Assembly: GCA_947564645.1 (NCBI GenBank)
Contig: CANOCU010000028.1
Coordinates: 1 to 46,312 of the forward strand
Direction: 5' to 3'
Origin: an uncultured Lachnospiraceae bacterium
Lineage (GTDB): Bacteria; Bacillota; Clostridia; Lachnospirales; Lachnospiraceae
Length of the DNA stretch: 46,312 bases
Shown here: positions 1 through 7,880 of the stretch, piece by piece
Layout: each line of letters starts with the position of its first letter
Numbering within the stretch: position 1 is the first letter of the stretch
Position numbers and translations under genes: made by a program
Notes under the pieces: model-generated
Told to the model about the DNA's origin: nothing
Database searches by the model: none
Seen by the model: only the letters and a program-made list of their open reading frames with translations

Positions 1-738
1 TTTCCGCCGGTGCGGAAGCTGAAAAAACTCATTTATGCGTTTTGTCCGGATGTGTTCGGTACGGTGATCGAGAATGAGACGGATCAGCAGATCGTGGGGC
101 AGGATTATGTGAAAATGGCGGAATACCTGGATTATATCTGTCCGATGATCTATCCTTCTCATTACAGAAACGGCTCATATGGGATCGCGGTGCCGGATGC
201 GGATCCCTATCATACGATCTACGGGGCGTGTTCTGCTTCCGTACAGGAGCTGGAGGCGCTTCCGGAGGAAAACCGCGCGCATGTACGTGCGTGGCTGCAA
301 AGTTTTACGGCCAGCTGGGTGCCGGGACATATCAGCTATGGCCCGCAGCAGATACGGGCACAGATCAAAGGGGCCTATGATGCGGGGTATGACGAGTGGA
401 TCCTGTGGAATGCGGCGGTGAAGTACCAGCGGGATTCCCTTTTGACGGACGAGGAGGCTGAGGCGGAACGGCAGCAGTGGGAGACGGAGAAGGAGACTAA
501 GAAGCAGGAAGCAGCGGCGGAAGAGACGGCAGGAGAACAGGGAGAAGCGACACAGGAAGAGACGGCAGGACAGCAGGGAGAAGCGACGCAGGAAGAGACG
601 GCAGGACAGCAGGAACAAGTACCGCAGGAAGAAACGCCGCAGGATAAGACAGCAGGGACGGTGCCGGAAGGTATAGCAGGGCAGCCGACAGATACAGATC
701 CGGATGCATCGACAGGGCAGCAGGCGGTTACAGCGTAA
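1..738 (+). CDS. Putative glycoside hydrolase (DUF4015-type), C-terminal part
   Basis: The reading frame is open from the first base, so the gene starts upstream of the window and only about 245 C-terminal residues are seen. The part up to about residue 140 resembles the C-terminal half of the TIM-barrel 'putative glycoside hydrolase' family. It contains an MYPSHY-type strand near residue 46 and a late YDEWILWNA strand, which in such barrels forms the last beta strand and lines the active site. The remaining 95 residues are a low-complexity tail rich in Glu, Gln, Thr and Ala that includes a 12-residue tandem repeat. This suggests an extracellular or wall-exposed, disordered C-terminus. The substrate cannot be told from this fragment. 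The family assignment rests on the barrel end only and is moderate. Confidence 0.6.
   Translation, partial: FPPVRKLKKLIYAFCPDVFGTVIENETDQQIVGQDYVKMAEYLDYICPMIYPSHYRNGSYGIAVPDADPYHTIYGACSASVQELEALPEENRAHVRAWLQSFTASWVPGHISYGPQQIRAQIKGAYDAGYDEWILWNAAVKYQRDSLLTDEEAEAERQQWETEKETKKQEAAAEETAGEQGEATQEETAGQQGEATQEETAGQQEQVPQEETPQDKTAGTVPEGIAGQPTDTDPDASTGQQAVTA
520..627 (+). repeat. Three 36-bp tandem repeats inside the glycoside hydrolase tail
   Basis: Three successive 36-bp units (520-555, 556-591, 592-627), each beginning GAAGAGACGGCAGGA, encode 12-residue units of the type EETAGQQGEATQ. The unit length is a multiple of three, so copy number can vary without breaking the frame. The first two units differ at only a few bases; the third diverges in its second half. 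Confidence 0.85.
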
Positions 739-826
739 TAGCAGCATATAGAGGTATCGGTGCGGTATGGCAGAGGATGCGACGGAGGCAGCAGCAGAAC
801 AAGAGAAGACTGCAGGAGGAAGGAAG

Positions 827-1669
827 ATGACGGGAATGTTATATTTGTGTGCGACTCCCATCGGGAATCTGGGGGATATGACGCCGCGGGTGGTGGAAAC
901 GCTGCGGGAGGTGGATCTGATCGCGGCGGAGGATACGCGCAACAGTATCAAACTGCTCAATCATTTTGAAATTAAGACTTCTATGACCAGCTACCATGAA
1001 TATAATAAAGTAGAAAAGGCAGACTATCTTGTGGCGCAGATGCAGCAGGGAAAAAATGTGGCGCTTATCACGGATGCGGGGACGCCGGGTATCTCGGATC
1101 CGGGAGAGGTACTGGTGGCGAAATGCCATGAGGCGGGGATCGTAGTGACTTCTCTGCCGGGGGCGGCGGCCTGCATCACGGCGCTGACGCTTTCGGGGCT
1201 TAGCACGCGCAGGTTCTGCTTCGAGGCTTTTCTGCCTGCGGACAAGAAGGAGAAGACCGCAATCCTGGAGGAGCTGCGGGAAGAGTCCCGGACGATCATT
1301 CTCTACGAAGCGCCGCATCATCTTGTCAGGACGTTAGAGGAGCTGTTAGAAGCGTTGGGGAACCGGCGTCTGACGCTCTGCAGGGAACTGACGAAGAAGT
1401 TTGAGACGGTGCTGCCGACTACGATCGGGGGTGCACTTGCATTGTATGAGCAGGAAGAACCCCGCGGGGAGTATGTACTGGTGATCGAGGGTAAAAGCCT
1501 TGTGCAGAAGCGGAAGGAAGCGCAGGAATCATGGCTTACAATGAGCGTAGAAGAGCATATGGCATACTATACGGAGTCGGGCATGGATGAAAAAAGCGCC
1601 ATGAAACAGGTGGCGAAAGACCGCGGCGTACCAAAAAGAGAGATTTATCAACATTTATTATCAAAGTGA
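827..1669 (+). CDS. rsmI: 16S rRNA (cytidine-1402-2'-O)-methyltransferase RsmI
   Basis: This SAM-dependent methyltransferase modifies the ribose of C1402 in the 16S rRNA decoding centre. The family hallmarks are clear: LYLCATPIGNLGDMT at the N-terminus, AEDTRNS, ITDAGTPGISDPG (SAM-binding loop), LPGAAACITAL, and the ILYEAPHH segment. The length is 280 residues, usual for RsmI. The start at 827 was chosen because AGGAGG at 814-819 lies seven bases upstream and homologues begin just before the TPIGNL motif; the frame is open further upstream, but that extension is low-complexity. The gene directly follows the glycoside hydrolase and is followed by the acpP promoters. The C-terminal region (SAMKQVAKDRGVPKREIYQ) matches the helical tail common to the family. 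Confidence 0.96.
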   Translation: MTGMLYLCATPIGNLGDMTPRVVETLREVDLIAAEDTRNSIKLLNHFEIKTSMTSYHEYNKVEKADYLVAQMQQGKNVALITDAGTPGISDPGEVLVAKCHEAGIVVTSLPGAAACITALTLSGLSTRRFCFEAFLPADKKEKTAILEELREESRTIILYEAPHHLVRTLEELLEALGNRRLTLCRELTKKFETVLPTTIGGALALYEQEEPRGEYVLVIEGKSLVQKRKEAQESWLTMSVEEHMAYYTESGMDEKSAMKQVAKDRGVPKREIYQHLLSK

Positions 1670-1670
1670 A

Positions 1671-1698
1671 TTGACAAAATGTAGAAAACCCGTAAAAT
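1671..1698 (+). promoter_or_regulatory. Upstream sigma-70-type promoter of acpP
   Basis: TTGACA at 1671-1676 and TAAAAT at 1693-1698 are separated by 16 bp, immediately after the rsmI stop. It is the upstream member of a tandem promoter pair in front of acpP. Confidence 0.6.
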
Positions 1699-1703
1699 TA
1701 AGG

Positions 1704-1732
1704 TTGACAAACATAGTAACAGAGAATATACT
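1704..1732 (+). promoter_or_regulatory. Main sigma-70-type promoter of acpP-fabK
   Basis: TTGACA at 1704-1709 (perfect -35), a 17-bp spacer and TATACT at 1727-1732 form a near-consensus housekeeping promoter. The -10 hexamer touches the TTTGA-N3-TCAAA palindrome at 1732-1744, so a repressor bound there would occlude RNA polymerase. Confidence 0.85.
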
Positions 1733-1744
1733 TTGAATGTCAAA
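1732..1744. promoter_or_regulatory. FabT-like operator at the acpP promoter
   Basis: TTTGA-ATG-TCAAA is a 5+3+5 palindrome overlapping the end of the -10 box and the expected transcription start. It fits the FabT operator pattern described for streptococci and lactococci (TTTGAnnnTCAAA core). A second, longer example lies before fabD. No MarR/FabT regulator gene is in the window, so the binding protein is inferred. Confidence 0.65.
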
Positions 1745-1778
1745 CTATTTTATCAACGGCGAAAAGGAGAGCAGAGAA

Positions 1779-2012
1779 ATGTTAGAGAGAGTTGTCGAGA
1801 TTATTAAGGAGCAGTTAAACTATGAGGGATCTGATATCACAGAAGAAACTTCCTTCAAAGATGATTTGGGTGCTGACTCTTTAGACTTATTTGAGCTTGT
1901 TATGGCTTTTGAAGAAGAGTATGGCGTTGAGATTCCTTCCGAGGACTTAGAGCAGATCACGACAGTGGGAGCTGTCATTGAATATATGAAGAGCAAAGGC
2001 GTAGAGGCATAG
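1779..2012 (+). CDS. acpP: Acyl carrier protein
   Basis: Acyl carrier protein, 77 residues and strongly acidic. The phosphopantetheine attachment serine is S34 in GADSLDLFELVMAFEEEYG. It carries the growing acyl chain through all steps encoded by the following fab genes. The start at 1779 was chosen because an AAGGAGA ribosome site lies at 1764-1770 and the usual MLERV start matches family length. An ATG at 1737 in the same frame would add 14 residues and falls inside the predicted operator, so it is rejected. It lies eight bases upstream of fabK and shares its transcript, which ends at a terminator after fabK. Confidence 0.96.
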   Translation: MLERVVEIIKEQLNYEGSDITEETSFKDDLGADSLDLFELVMAFEEEYGVEIPSEDLEQITTVGAVIEYMKSKGVEA

Positions 2013-2020
2013 GCGACAGC

Positions 2021-2944
2021 ATGAAGACTAAGATTACAGAACTTCTGGGGATCATGTATCCGATCATTCAGGGCGGCATGGCGTGGGTTGCCGAATATCA
2101 TCTTGCGGCAGCGGTTTCGGAGGCAGGCGGACTCGGGATCATCGGGGCAGGCGGCGCGCCGGCGTCTCATGTCAGGGAGCAGATTCAGAAGACGAAGGAA
2201 CTGACGAAGAAGCCTTTCGGCGTGAATGTCATGCTCATGAATCCGGAAGCGGATGAGATCGCCAAAGTCATTGTGGAAGAGGGCGTTTCGGTAGTCACTA
2301 CCGGAGCAGGCAATCCGGGCAAATATCTGGCGATGTGGAAGGAAGCCGGTATCAGGGTGATCCCGGTGGTTGCCAGTGTAGGGCTTGCCAGAATGATGGA
2401 GCGTGCCGGTGTAGATGCGCTGATCGCGGAGGGCACGGAGTCCGGCGGACATATCGGTGCGGCTACGACGATGACGCTTGTCCCCCAGGTGGTGGATGCG
2501 GTAAAGATCCCGGTGATCGCGGCAGGCGGTATCGCGGACGGCAGAGGCTTCGCAGCAGCGATGATGCTGGGCGCGGAAGCGGTGCAGATGGGAACAAGAT
2601 TCGTAGTTGCCAAAGAGTCCATCGTACATGAGAATTATAAGAAGAAGATTTTGGCGGCTAAGGATATCGATTCGGAAGTGACGGGCGCAAGCCACGGCCA
2701 TCCGGTTCGCCAGCTGCGCAATAATATGACCAGAGAGTACCTGAAATTGGAGAAGGCCGGAGCGCCTTTTGAGGAATTAGAGCATCTGACACTGGGAGCG
2801 CTGCGCAAGGCAGTGGTGGAGGGTGATACTGTCAATGGTACGCTGATGGCCGGACAGATTGCGGGCATGATCAAGGAAGAGATGACCTGCGCAGAGATGA
2901 TTCAGGAGATTATGGAACAGGCGGAGCGCTTGTTGATCAAATAA
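2021..2944 (+). CDS. fabK: Enoyl-ACP reductase II (FMN-dependent, FabK)
   Basis: FabK catalyses the last reduction of each elongation round, enoyl-ACP to acyl-ACP, using FMN and NAD(P)H in the cytoplasm. The 307-residue protein has the TIM-barrel signature of the nitronate monooxygenase/FabK family: IIQGGMAWVA at residues 15-24, GGLGIIGAG, and ESGGHIG with H144, the position of the catalytic His known from the pneumococcal enzyme. AAGGIADGRG and GAEAVQMGTRF form the FMN phosphate site. It replaces FabI, which is absent here. It is the second gene of the acpP operon, and a strong terminator follows 20 bases after its stop. Confidence 0.95.
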   Translation: MKTKITELLGIMYPIIQGGMAWVAEYHLAAAVSEAGGLGIIGAGGAPASHVREQIQKTKELTKKPFGVNVMLMNPEADEIAKVIVEEGVSVVTTGAGNPGKYLAMWKEAGIRVIPVVASVGLARMMERAGVDALIAEGTESGGHIGAATTMTLVPQVVDAVKIPVIAAGGIADGRGFAAAMMLGAEAVQMGTRFVVAKESIVHENYKKKILAAKDIDSEVTGASHGHPVRQLRNNMTREYLKLEKAGAPFEELEHLTLGALRKAVVEGDTVNGTLMAGQIAGMIKEEMTCAEMIQEIMEQAERLLIK

Positions 2945-2964
2945 TGATGTGAGCAAATTTGACA

Positions 2965-2991
2965 GGGTTTGCCCATGGGCAGACCCTTTTT
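2965..2991 (+). terminator. Intrinsic terminator after fabK
   Basis: The inverted repeat 2965-2974 / 2977-2986 pairs over ten positions (one G-T pair) and is followed directly by five T residues. It splits acpP-fabK from the downstream fabD group. Confidence 0.85.
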
Positions 2992-3001
2992 CAGGGACAA
3001 T

Positions 3002-3020
3002 TACTTTGAAATTCAAAGTA
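3002..3020. promoter_or_regulatory. FabT-like operator before fabD
   Basis: TACTTTGAAATTCAAAGTA is a perfect 8+3+8 palindrome with the same TTTGA-N3-TCAAA core as the site at the acpP promoter. It sits between the fabK terminator and fabD, where the second transcription unit must begin. No convincing -35/-10 pair was found close by; a weak -10 (AAGTAT at 3016-3021) overlaps it. Confidence 0.7.
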
Positions 3021-3079
3021 TCGGGAGGGGCAGGTATCCGGCCATCGTCGGAGGCGACTTTCAATAGACTGGATGTGAT

Positions 3080-3103
3080 ACGGCCTGCTGTCGGTCAGGC
3101 CGT
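3080..3103 (+). other. Hairpin in the fabD leader
   Basis: ACGGCCTG (3080-3087) and CAGGCCGT (3096-3103) form a perfect 8-bp stem with an 8-nt loop, 51 bases before the fabD start. There is no T-run, so it is not a terminator. It may be a leader RNA structure or a protein site. Confidence 0.45.
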
Positions 3104-3154
3104 GAACTGCTGCTAAAGACAGCGCGGGAAACGTGCGCAGAAAAGAGGGAGATT

Positions 3155-4075
3155 ATGGGAAAAACAGCATTTATGTTTCCGGGACAGGGCGCCCAGTATG
3201 TGGGGATGGGAAAGGATTTCTATGAGCAGATTCCCGCAAGCAGGGAGATGTTCGAGCTGGCGGGCAAGGCCAGCGGGCTTGATGTGGAGGCTCTTTGCTT
3301 TGAGGAAAACGAGCAGATCAATATTACGGAATATACGCAGATCGCCATGCTGGCAACAGAGGTGGCGATGTTAAAGGCGATAGAGGAAAAGGGCGTAAAG
3401 CCGGATGTGACTGCGGGCTTAAGCCTGGGAGAATACGGCGCGCTTACGGCAAGCGGCGTGATGAGCGCGGAAGATGTGTTCCGGGTGGTGCGTAAGCGCG
3501 GTATCTATATGCAGGAAGCGGTGCCGAACGGCGGCGCCATGGTGGCGGTGCTCGGTCTGGACACGGCGGTGATCGAGAAGATCTGTGAGGAGACGGAGGG
3601 CTGCGTATCGATCGCGAATTACAACTGTCCGGGACAGATCGTTATCACCGGTGAGGAGGCTGCGGCACAGGCGGCGGTGGAGAAACTGACGGCGGCAGGC
3701 GCTAAGAGATGCGTGCCTCTGAAGGTCAGCGGACCTTTTCACTCGCCGATGTTAGAGGGAGCCGGGGAGAAGCTGGCGAAGGAACTGGAGCATGTGGAGA
3801 TACAGGAGATCAAAATCCCCTATATCGCCAATGTGACCGCGGATTATGTGACGGACCGGACACAGGTGAAGGAGCTTTTGCAAAAGCAGGTGTCTTCTTC
3901 CGTGCGGTGGCAGCAGACGATAGAGCGGATGATCAAAGACGGTGTGGATACGTTCGTGGAGATCGGGCCGGGTAAGACATTATCCGGGTTTATGCGTAAG
4001 ATCAGCAGAGATGTGAAGGTCATCAGCGTGGAGAAGGTGGAAGATCTGGAGAAGCTGGGTGACTTGCTGGCATAG
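3155..4075 (+). CDS. fabD: Malonyl-CoA:ACP transacylase
   Basis: FabD loads malonyl groups from malonyl-CoA onto ACP, supplying the extender unit for elongation. The 306-residue protein has the N-terminal [14 protein letters not shown] motif, the nucleophile S90 in [12 protein letters not shown], and H196 in GPFHSPML completing the Ser-His dyad. The C-terminal [12 protein letters not shown] motif is typical of the family. The start is an ATG preceded by AGAGGGAG. It opens the second fab transcription unit, behind the palindrome at 3002-3020, and is followed by fabG after a short gap. Confidence 0.97.
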   Translation: MGKTAFMFPGQGAQYVGMGKDFYEQIPASREMFELAGKASGLDVEALCFEENEQINITEYTQIAMLATEVAMLKAIEEKGVKPDVTAGLSLGEYGALTASGVMSAEDVFRVVRKRGIYMQEAVPNGGAMVAVLGLDTAVIEKICEETEGCVSIANYNCPGQIVITGEEAAAQAAVEKLTAAGAKRCVPLKVSGPFHSPMLEGAGEKLAKELEHVEIQEIKIPYIANVTADYVTDRTQVKELLQKQVSSSVRWQQTIERMIKDGVDTFVEIGPGKTLSGFMRKISRDVKVISVEKVEDLEKLGDLLA

Positions 4076-4104
4076 CGGTTTGGAAAATCGGATTGGAGGA
4101 ATCT

Positions 4105-4845
4105 ATGTTACAGGGAAAAGTGGCGCTCGTGACGGGCGCGGGCAGAGGGATCGGACGGGAGATCGCGCTGACATTGGCAGAGTACGGTGCGGATGTGATC
4201 GTGAATTATAACGGTTCGAAGGAAAAGGCAGAGGAAGTGGCCTCTAAGATCGAGGAGATGGGCCGAAAGGCCGTGGCGGTGCAATGCAGCGTGGCGGACT
4301 TTGAAGCCTGCGGGAAGATGATCACGGATATGCTTGCGGTATTCGGGCATATCGACATTCTGGTGAATAATGCGGGGATCACAAGGGATAATCTGGTGAT
4401 CAGAATGACGGAGCAAGATTTTGACGCGGTCATCGATACGAACCTGAAAGGGACTTTTAATACCATCAAGCATATGTACCGGCCGATGATCAGGCAGAAG
4501 GCGGGACGGATCATCAATCTGTCCTCTGTGACGGGAGTGCTGGGCAATGCAGGACAGGCCAATTACGCGGCTTCCAAGGCGGGCGTGATCGGATTGACGA
4601 AGTCCATGGCAAGGGAGCTGGCCAGCAGGAATATTACGGTCAATGCGGTGGCGCCGGGCTTTATCGATACGGATATGACGCAGGCGATGACGGATGCGGC
4701 GAAAGAAGCGACGGTGGCGCAGATCCCGCTGAAGCGTGTGGGGACGCCGAGAGATATCGCGGAGACGGTGGCGTTTCTGGCAAGCGATAAGGCGGCGTAT
4801 ATTACGGGACAGGTCATCTCCGTGGACGGTGGAATGGCAATGTAA
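4105..4845 (+). CDS. fabG: 3-oxoacyl-ACP reductase
   Basis: NADPH-dependent reduction of 3-oxoacyl-ACP to 3-hydroxyacyl-ACP; a short-chain dehydrogenase of 246 residues. The Rossmann motif TGAGRGIG is at residues 10-17, NNAG at 88-91, and the catalytic triad is S141, Y154 and K158 (QANYAASK). The C-terminus [12 protein letters not shown] is standard for FabG. The start at 4105 is preferred because GGAGGA at 4095-4100 lies four bases before it; a TTG at 4093 would overlap this ribosome site. It lies between fabD and fabF in one operon. Confidence 0.97.
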   Translation: MLQGKVALVTGAGRGIGREIALTLAEYGADVIVNYNGSKEKAEEVASKIEEMGRKAVAVQCSVADFEACGKMITDMLAVFGHIDILVNNAGITRDNLVIRMTEQDFDAVIDTNLKGTFNTIKHMYRPMIRQKAGRIINLSSVTGVLGNAGQANYAASKAGVIGLTKSMARELASRNITVNAVAPGFIDTDMTQAMTDAAKEATVAQIPLKRVGTPRDIAETVAFLASDKAAYITGQVISVDGGMAM

Positions 4846-4889
4846 ATGGACGAGAAAAAGTAGTAGAGGAAAGAGAAACGGAGGCAGAC

Positions 4890-6125
4890 ATGAGCAGACG
4901 AGTAGTAGTGACGGGTATGGGTGCGATCACGCCGATCGGGCTTAGCGTGGATGAATTCTGGGCCGGGGTCAAGGCGGGAAAGATCGGTTTTGACAGGATC
5001 ACGAGATTTGACACCACGGATTTTAAGTGTAAGCTGGCGGCGGAGGTGAAAGGCTTCGAGGGGAAGAACTACATGGATTTCAAGGCCGCTAAGCGGATGG
5101 AGCTTTTCTCCCAGTATGCGGTGGCGGCGACGAAGGAGGCCCTGGAGGATGCGGGTCTTAACATGGAGAAGGAGGATCCTTACAGGGTGGGTGTGTCTGT
5201 CGGTTCCGGCACGGGATCTCTGCAGGCCATGGAACGTTCTCACACCAGACTGGTGGAGAAAGGGCCGGGCAGGATCGAACCCCTTTTCGTGCCTCTGACA
5301 ATCTCGAATATGGCGGCAGGCAACGTGTCGATCCAGTTCGGTTTAAAGGGTAAGAGCATCAATGTGGTGACGGCCTGCGCTACGGGTACGAATTCCATCG
5401 GCGAGGCATTTCGCGCGATTCAGTACGGGGACGCCGAGGTGATGGTCGCAGGCGGCACGGAGGGCAGTATCTGTCCCATCGGTGTGGGTGGCTTTTCAGC
5501 GCTGACGGCATTGTCCACCAGTGAGGATCCGGAGCGGTGTTCGATTCCCTTCGACAAGGAGAGAGGCGGTTTCGTGATGGGCGAGGGCGCGGCCGTCGTG
5601 GTATTGGAGGAACTGGAGCACGCGAAGGCGAGAGGTGCGAGGATCTATGCGGAGGTTGCCGGCTATGGCTGCTCTTCCGATGCTTATCATATCACTTCTC
5701 CGGCGGAGGACGGCGCCGGGGCGGCGAAAGCCATGGAATATGCGGTGGCGGACGCGGGCATTGCGAAAGAAGATATCACGTACATCAATGCGCACGGTAC
5801 GGGCACGCACCACAACGACCTGTTCGAGACGAGAGCGATCAAGTTATTGTTCGGGGAACATGCGAAGGAGATTAAGATCAATTCCACGAAATCCATGGTG
5901 GGGCATCTGCTTGGCGCGGCGGGCGCGGTCGAGTTTGTGACCTGCGTGAAGGAGATTGAAGAAGGCTATATTCATAAGACGGCAGGCTATCAGGTGCCGG
6001 ACGAGGAACTGGATCTGAATTACTGTAAGGAAGCGTATACGGAAGATGTGGAGTACGCGTTGTCCAATTCGCTGGGGTTTGGCGGACACAATGCAAGCCT
6101 TCTGGTGAAGAAGTATCACGCGTAG
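4890..6125 (+). CDS. fabF: 3-oxoacyl-ACP synthase II
   Basis: Condensing enzyme that elongates acyl-ACP with malonyl-ACP. The 411-residue protein carries the Cys-His-His site of the KAS I/II class: C163 in [14 protein letters not shown]302 in [11 protein letters not shown] and H339 in [12 protein letters not shown]. The end [15 protein letters not shown] is the usual FabF C-terminus. The start follows the GGAGG at 4880-4884. It is in the fabD-fabG-fabF-fabZ unit. No FabB is present, as expected where FabF is the only elongating KAS. Confidence 0.97.
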   Translation: MSRRVVVTGMGAITPIGLSVDEFWAGVKAGKIGFDRITRFDTTDFKCKLAAEVKGFEGKNYMDFKAAKRMELFSQYAVAATKEALEDAGLNMEKEDPYRVGVSVGSGTGSLQAMERSHTRLVEKGPGRIEPLFVPLTISNMAAGNVSIQFGLKGKSINVVTACATGTNSIGEAFRAIQYGDAEVMVAGGTEGSICPIGVGGFSALTALSTSEDPERCSIPFDKERGGFVMGEGAAVVVLEELEHAKARGARIYAEVAGYGCSSDAYHITSPAEDGAGAAKAMEYAVADAGIAKEDITYINAHGTGTHHNDLFETRAIKLLFGEHAKEIKINSTKSMVGHLLGAAGAVEFVTCVKEIEEGYIHKTAGYQVPDEELDLNYCKEAYTEDVEYALSNSLGFGGHNASLLVKKYHA

Positions 6126-6186
6126 TAACAGTTCAGCTCAGGATTTTGGAGATGATGCAGGATCAGGCCAACTAGGAGGAGATAAC

Positions 6187-6621
6187 ATGTCACTGATGAC
6201 GGCGAAAGAGATCATGGAAATTATTCCGCACAGGCAGCCTTTCATGCTGATCGATACGGTCGAGGAATTGGAAGCGGGAAAAAGGGTTGTGGCGAAGAAA
6301 TGCGTTTCTTATAATGAGCCCTTTTTTGCGGGGCATTTTCCGAAAGAGCCGGTGATGCCGGGTGTGCTGATCGTGGAGGCGCTGGCCCAGACAGGCGCGG
6401 TTGCCATCCTAAGCCAGCCGGAATTTAAGGGGAAGACGGCTTATTTTGCGGCGATCAACAATGCGAAGTTTAAGGGTAAAGTGGTGCCGGGAGACGTACT
6501 GACCCTGGAGACGGAGATCATTAAGATCAAAGGGCCGATCGGAGTGGGCGCGGCGAAAGCGTATGTGGACGGTAAGCTGGTGACCCAGGCGGAGCTGACG
6601 TTTGCGATCGGAGAGGCATAA
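6187..6621 (+). CDS. fabZ: 3-hydroxyacyl-ACP dehydratase
   Basis: Hot-dog-fold dehydratase that converts 3-hydroxyacyl-ACP to trans-2-enoyl-ACP. The 144-residue protein shows [14 protein letters not shown], the catalytic His H50 in [15 protein letters not shown] and E64 in VEALAQTGA. The start follows AGGAGGA at 6175-6181. No accB lies between fabF and fabZ, unlike the order common in clostridial fab clusters. Confidence 0.97.
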   Translation: MSLMTAKEIMEIIPHRQPFMLIDTVEELEAGKRVVAKKCVSYNEPFFAGHFPKEPVMPGVLIVEALAQTGAVAILSQPEFKGKTAYFAAINNAKFKGKVVPGDVLTLETEIIKIKGPIGVGAAKAYVDGKLVTQAELTFAIGEA

Positions 6622-6630
6622 CTGGATGCA

Positions 6631-6655
6631 GCATCGCAGGTGCAGCTTGCGATGT
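6631..6655 (+). other. Hairpin with conserved loop, copy 1
   Basis: An 8-bp stem (6631-6638 with 6648-6655) encloses the 9-nt loop GGTGCAGCT. A near-identical hairpin with loop GGCACAGCT occurs at 31314-31338. Both lie in a leader before a start codon and both are soon followed by a GTGTAAA sequence. The function is unknown. Confidence 0.4.
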
Positions 6656-6724
6656 GCGGGAGTGTAAAGGGTAAATTCAGGGATATTGCGGGCATAGCCG
6701 GTAATATCCACGTTGGAGGTAAAG

Positions 6725-7783
6725 ATGGGAATTGTAAAACCTCTTGTAATAGGTGATCTGGTGGCGAAAGTGCCCTTGATACAGGGCGGTATGGGCGTGG
6801 GAGTGAGTCTTTCTTCCCTGGCCGGCGCCGTGGCGGCACAAGGCGGTATCGGCGTGATCTCCACGGCGCAGATCGGATACCGGGAGCCGGATTTCGATAC
6901 GGATCCGATCGGGGCGAATCTGCGGGCCATCAAAGCGGAGATCCGGAAGGCCAGGCAGATCGCGATGGGCGGGATCCTGGGTGTCAATATCATGGTGGCC
7001 ACGAGGAAATACGAGGAATATGTGAAAGCGGCCGTGGAGGCGGGCATCGATCTGATCATTTCCGGGGCGGGACTGCCGATGGAACTGCCAAAGCTGGTGG
7101 GGAACGCGAAGACGAAGCTGGCCCCCATCGTGTCCAGTGTAAAGTCTGCGCAGGTGATCATGCGCTACTGGTGGAAAAAGTACACGAGACTGCCGGATGC
7201 GGTTATTATCGAGGGGCCGCTTGCGGGTGGACATCTCGGGTTTCACAAGGAGCAGTTAGATGATATCGAGGGGCTTCATTATGACGAGGAAGTACGTCAG
7301 ATCATCCGGAAGGTCGGGGAGACGGCGGCGGAACATGATACGAAGATCCCGGTGATCATGGCGGGAGGCGTCTACACCCGGGAGGATATGGAACATTATC
7401 TGGGACTGGGGGCGGACGGCGTACAGGTGGCGACGCGGTTCGTGACCACATACGAATGCGATGCATCGGACGCCTATAAGCAGAGTTATATCGATGCGAA
7501 GAAAGAGGATATCGTGATCGTGGCAAGTCCGGTGGGAATGCCGGGACGAGCGATCTTAAATCCTTTTATAAAAAGGGCGAAGGAAGGACGGATCCCGCAT
7601 GGAAAATGTCATCTGTGCATCAGTACCTGCAAGCCGGAGGAGACGCCTTACTGCATCACGGATGCGCTGGTGAGCGCGGTGAAAGGGAAGACGGAAGACG
7701 GCCTTTTGTTCTGCGGGGCGAACGCGTACCGTGCCACAAAGCTTGAGCATGTGAAGGATATTATGGAAGAATTCCGGGGTTAG
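6725..7783 (+). CDS. Nitronate monooxygenase/FabK-family flavoprotein with a C-terminal Cys cluster
   Basis: A 352-residue TIM-barrel flavoprotein of the nitronate monooxygenase/enoyl reductase II family: IQGGMGVGVSLSSLA near the N-terminus, GGHLG at the active-site loop, MAGGVYTREDM and GADGVQVATRFV for FMN phosphate binding. Unlike FabK it has a C-terminal extension with C295, C298, C302 and C310 (CxxCxxxCx7C), plus another Cys at 330. This suggests a metal or Fe-S site. The start at 6725 follows GGAGGT at 6715-6720. It sits inside the fab operon after fabZ, so it may act on enoyl intermediates or protect against nitronates. The true substrate is unknown; it is clearly not a simple duplicate of fabK. 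Confidence 0.85.
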   Translation: MGIVKPLVIGDLVAKVPLIQGGMGVGVSLSSLAGAVAAQGGIGVISTAQIGYREPDFDTDPIGANLRAIKAEIRKARQIAMGGILGVNIMVATRKYEEYVKAAVEAGIDLIISGAGLPMELPKLVGNAKTKLAPIVSSVKSAQVIMRYWWKKYTRLPDAVIIEGPLAGGHLGFHKEQLDDIEGLHYDEEVRQIIRKVGETAAEHDTKIPVIMAGGVYTREDMEHYLGLGADGVQVATRFVTTYECDASDAYKQSYIDAKKEDIVIVASPVGMPGRAILNPFIKRAKEGRIPHGKCHLCISTCKPEETPYCITDALVSAVKGKTEDGLLFCGANAYRATKLEHVKDIMEEFRG

Positions 7784-7830
7784 GAGTAAATAGCTCCTGA
7801 TATAACCCTGTATTAGTGTCGATAACGAGT

Positions 7831-7862
7831 TATAGTAAATAAAATTTCTAATGTCGTTAACT
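7831..7862 (+). promoter_or_regulatory. Shared upstream element, copy A (before fabH)
   Basis: TATAGT at 7831-7836 is followed five bases later by AAATTT and the core TTTCTAATGTCGTTAAC, ending 18 bases before the fabH start. The same arrangement (TATAG, five bases, same core) occurs before the GH5 gene at 17319-17350, and the core recurs near the right end. If TATAGT is a -10 box, the core begins at the transcript 5' end. No good -35 box is present. Function unknown. Confidence 0.5.
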
Positions 7863-7880
7863 GCAACTGTGAGGGAGAAT

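Noticed and set aside
175-960. Long antisense open frame across the glycoside hydrolase tail and rsmI start
   Set aside because: Low-complexity Arg/Leu/Cys-rich translation caused by GC-rich codons and tandem repeats on the other strand; no ribosome site and no family resemblance.
1737-1778. Extended acpP start at 1737
   Set aside because: The ATG lies within the FabT-like palindrome and lacks a ribosome site; 1779 has a good one and gives normal ACP length.
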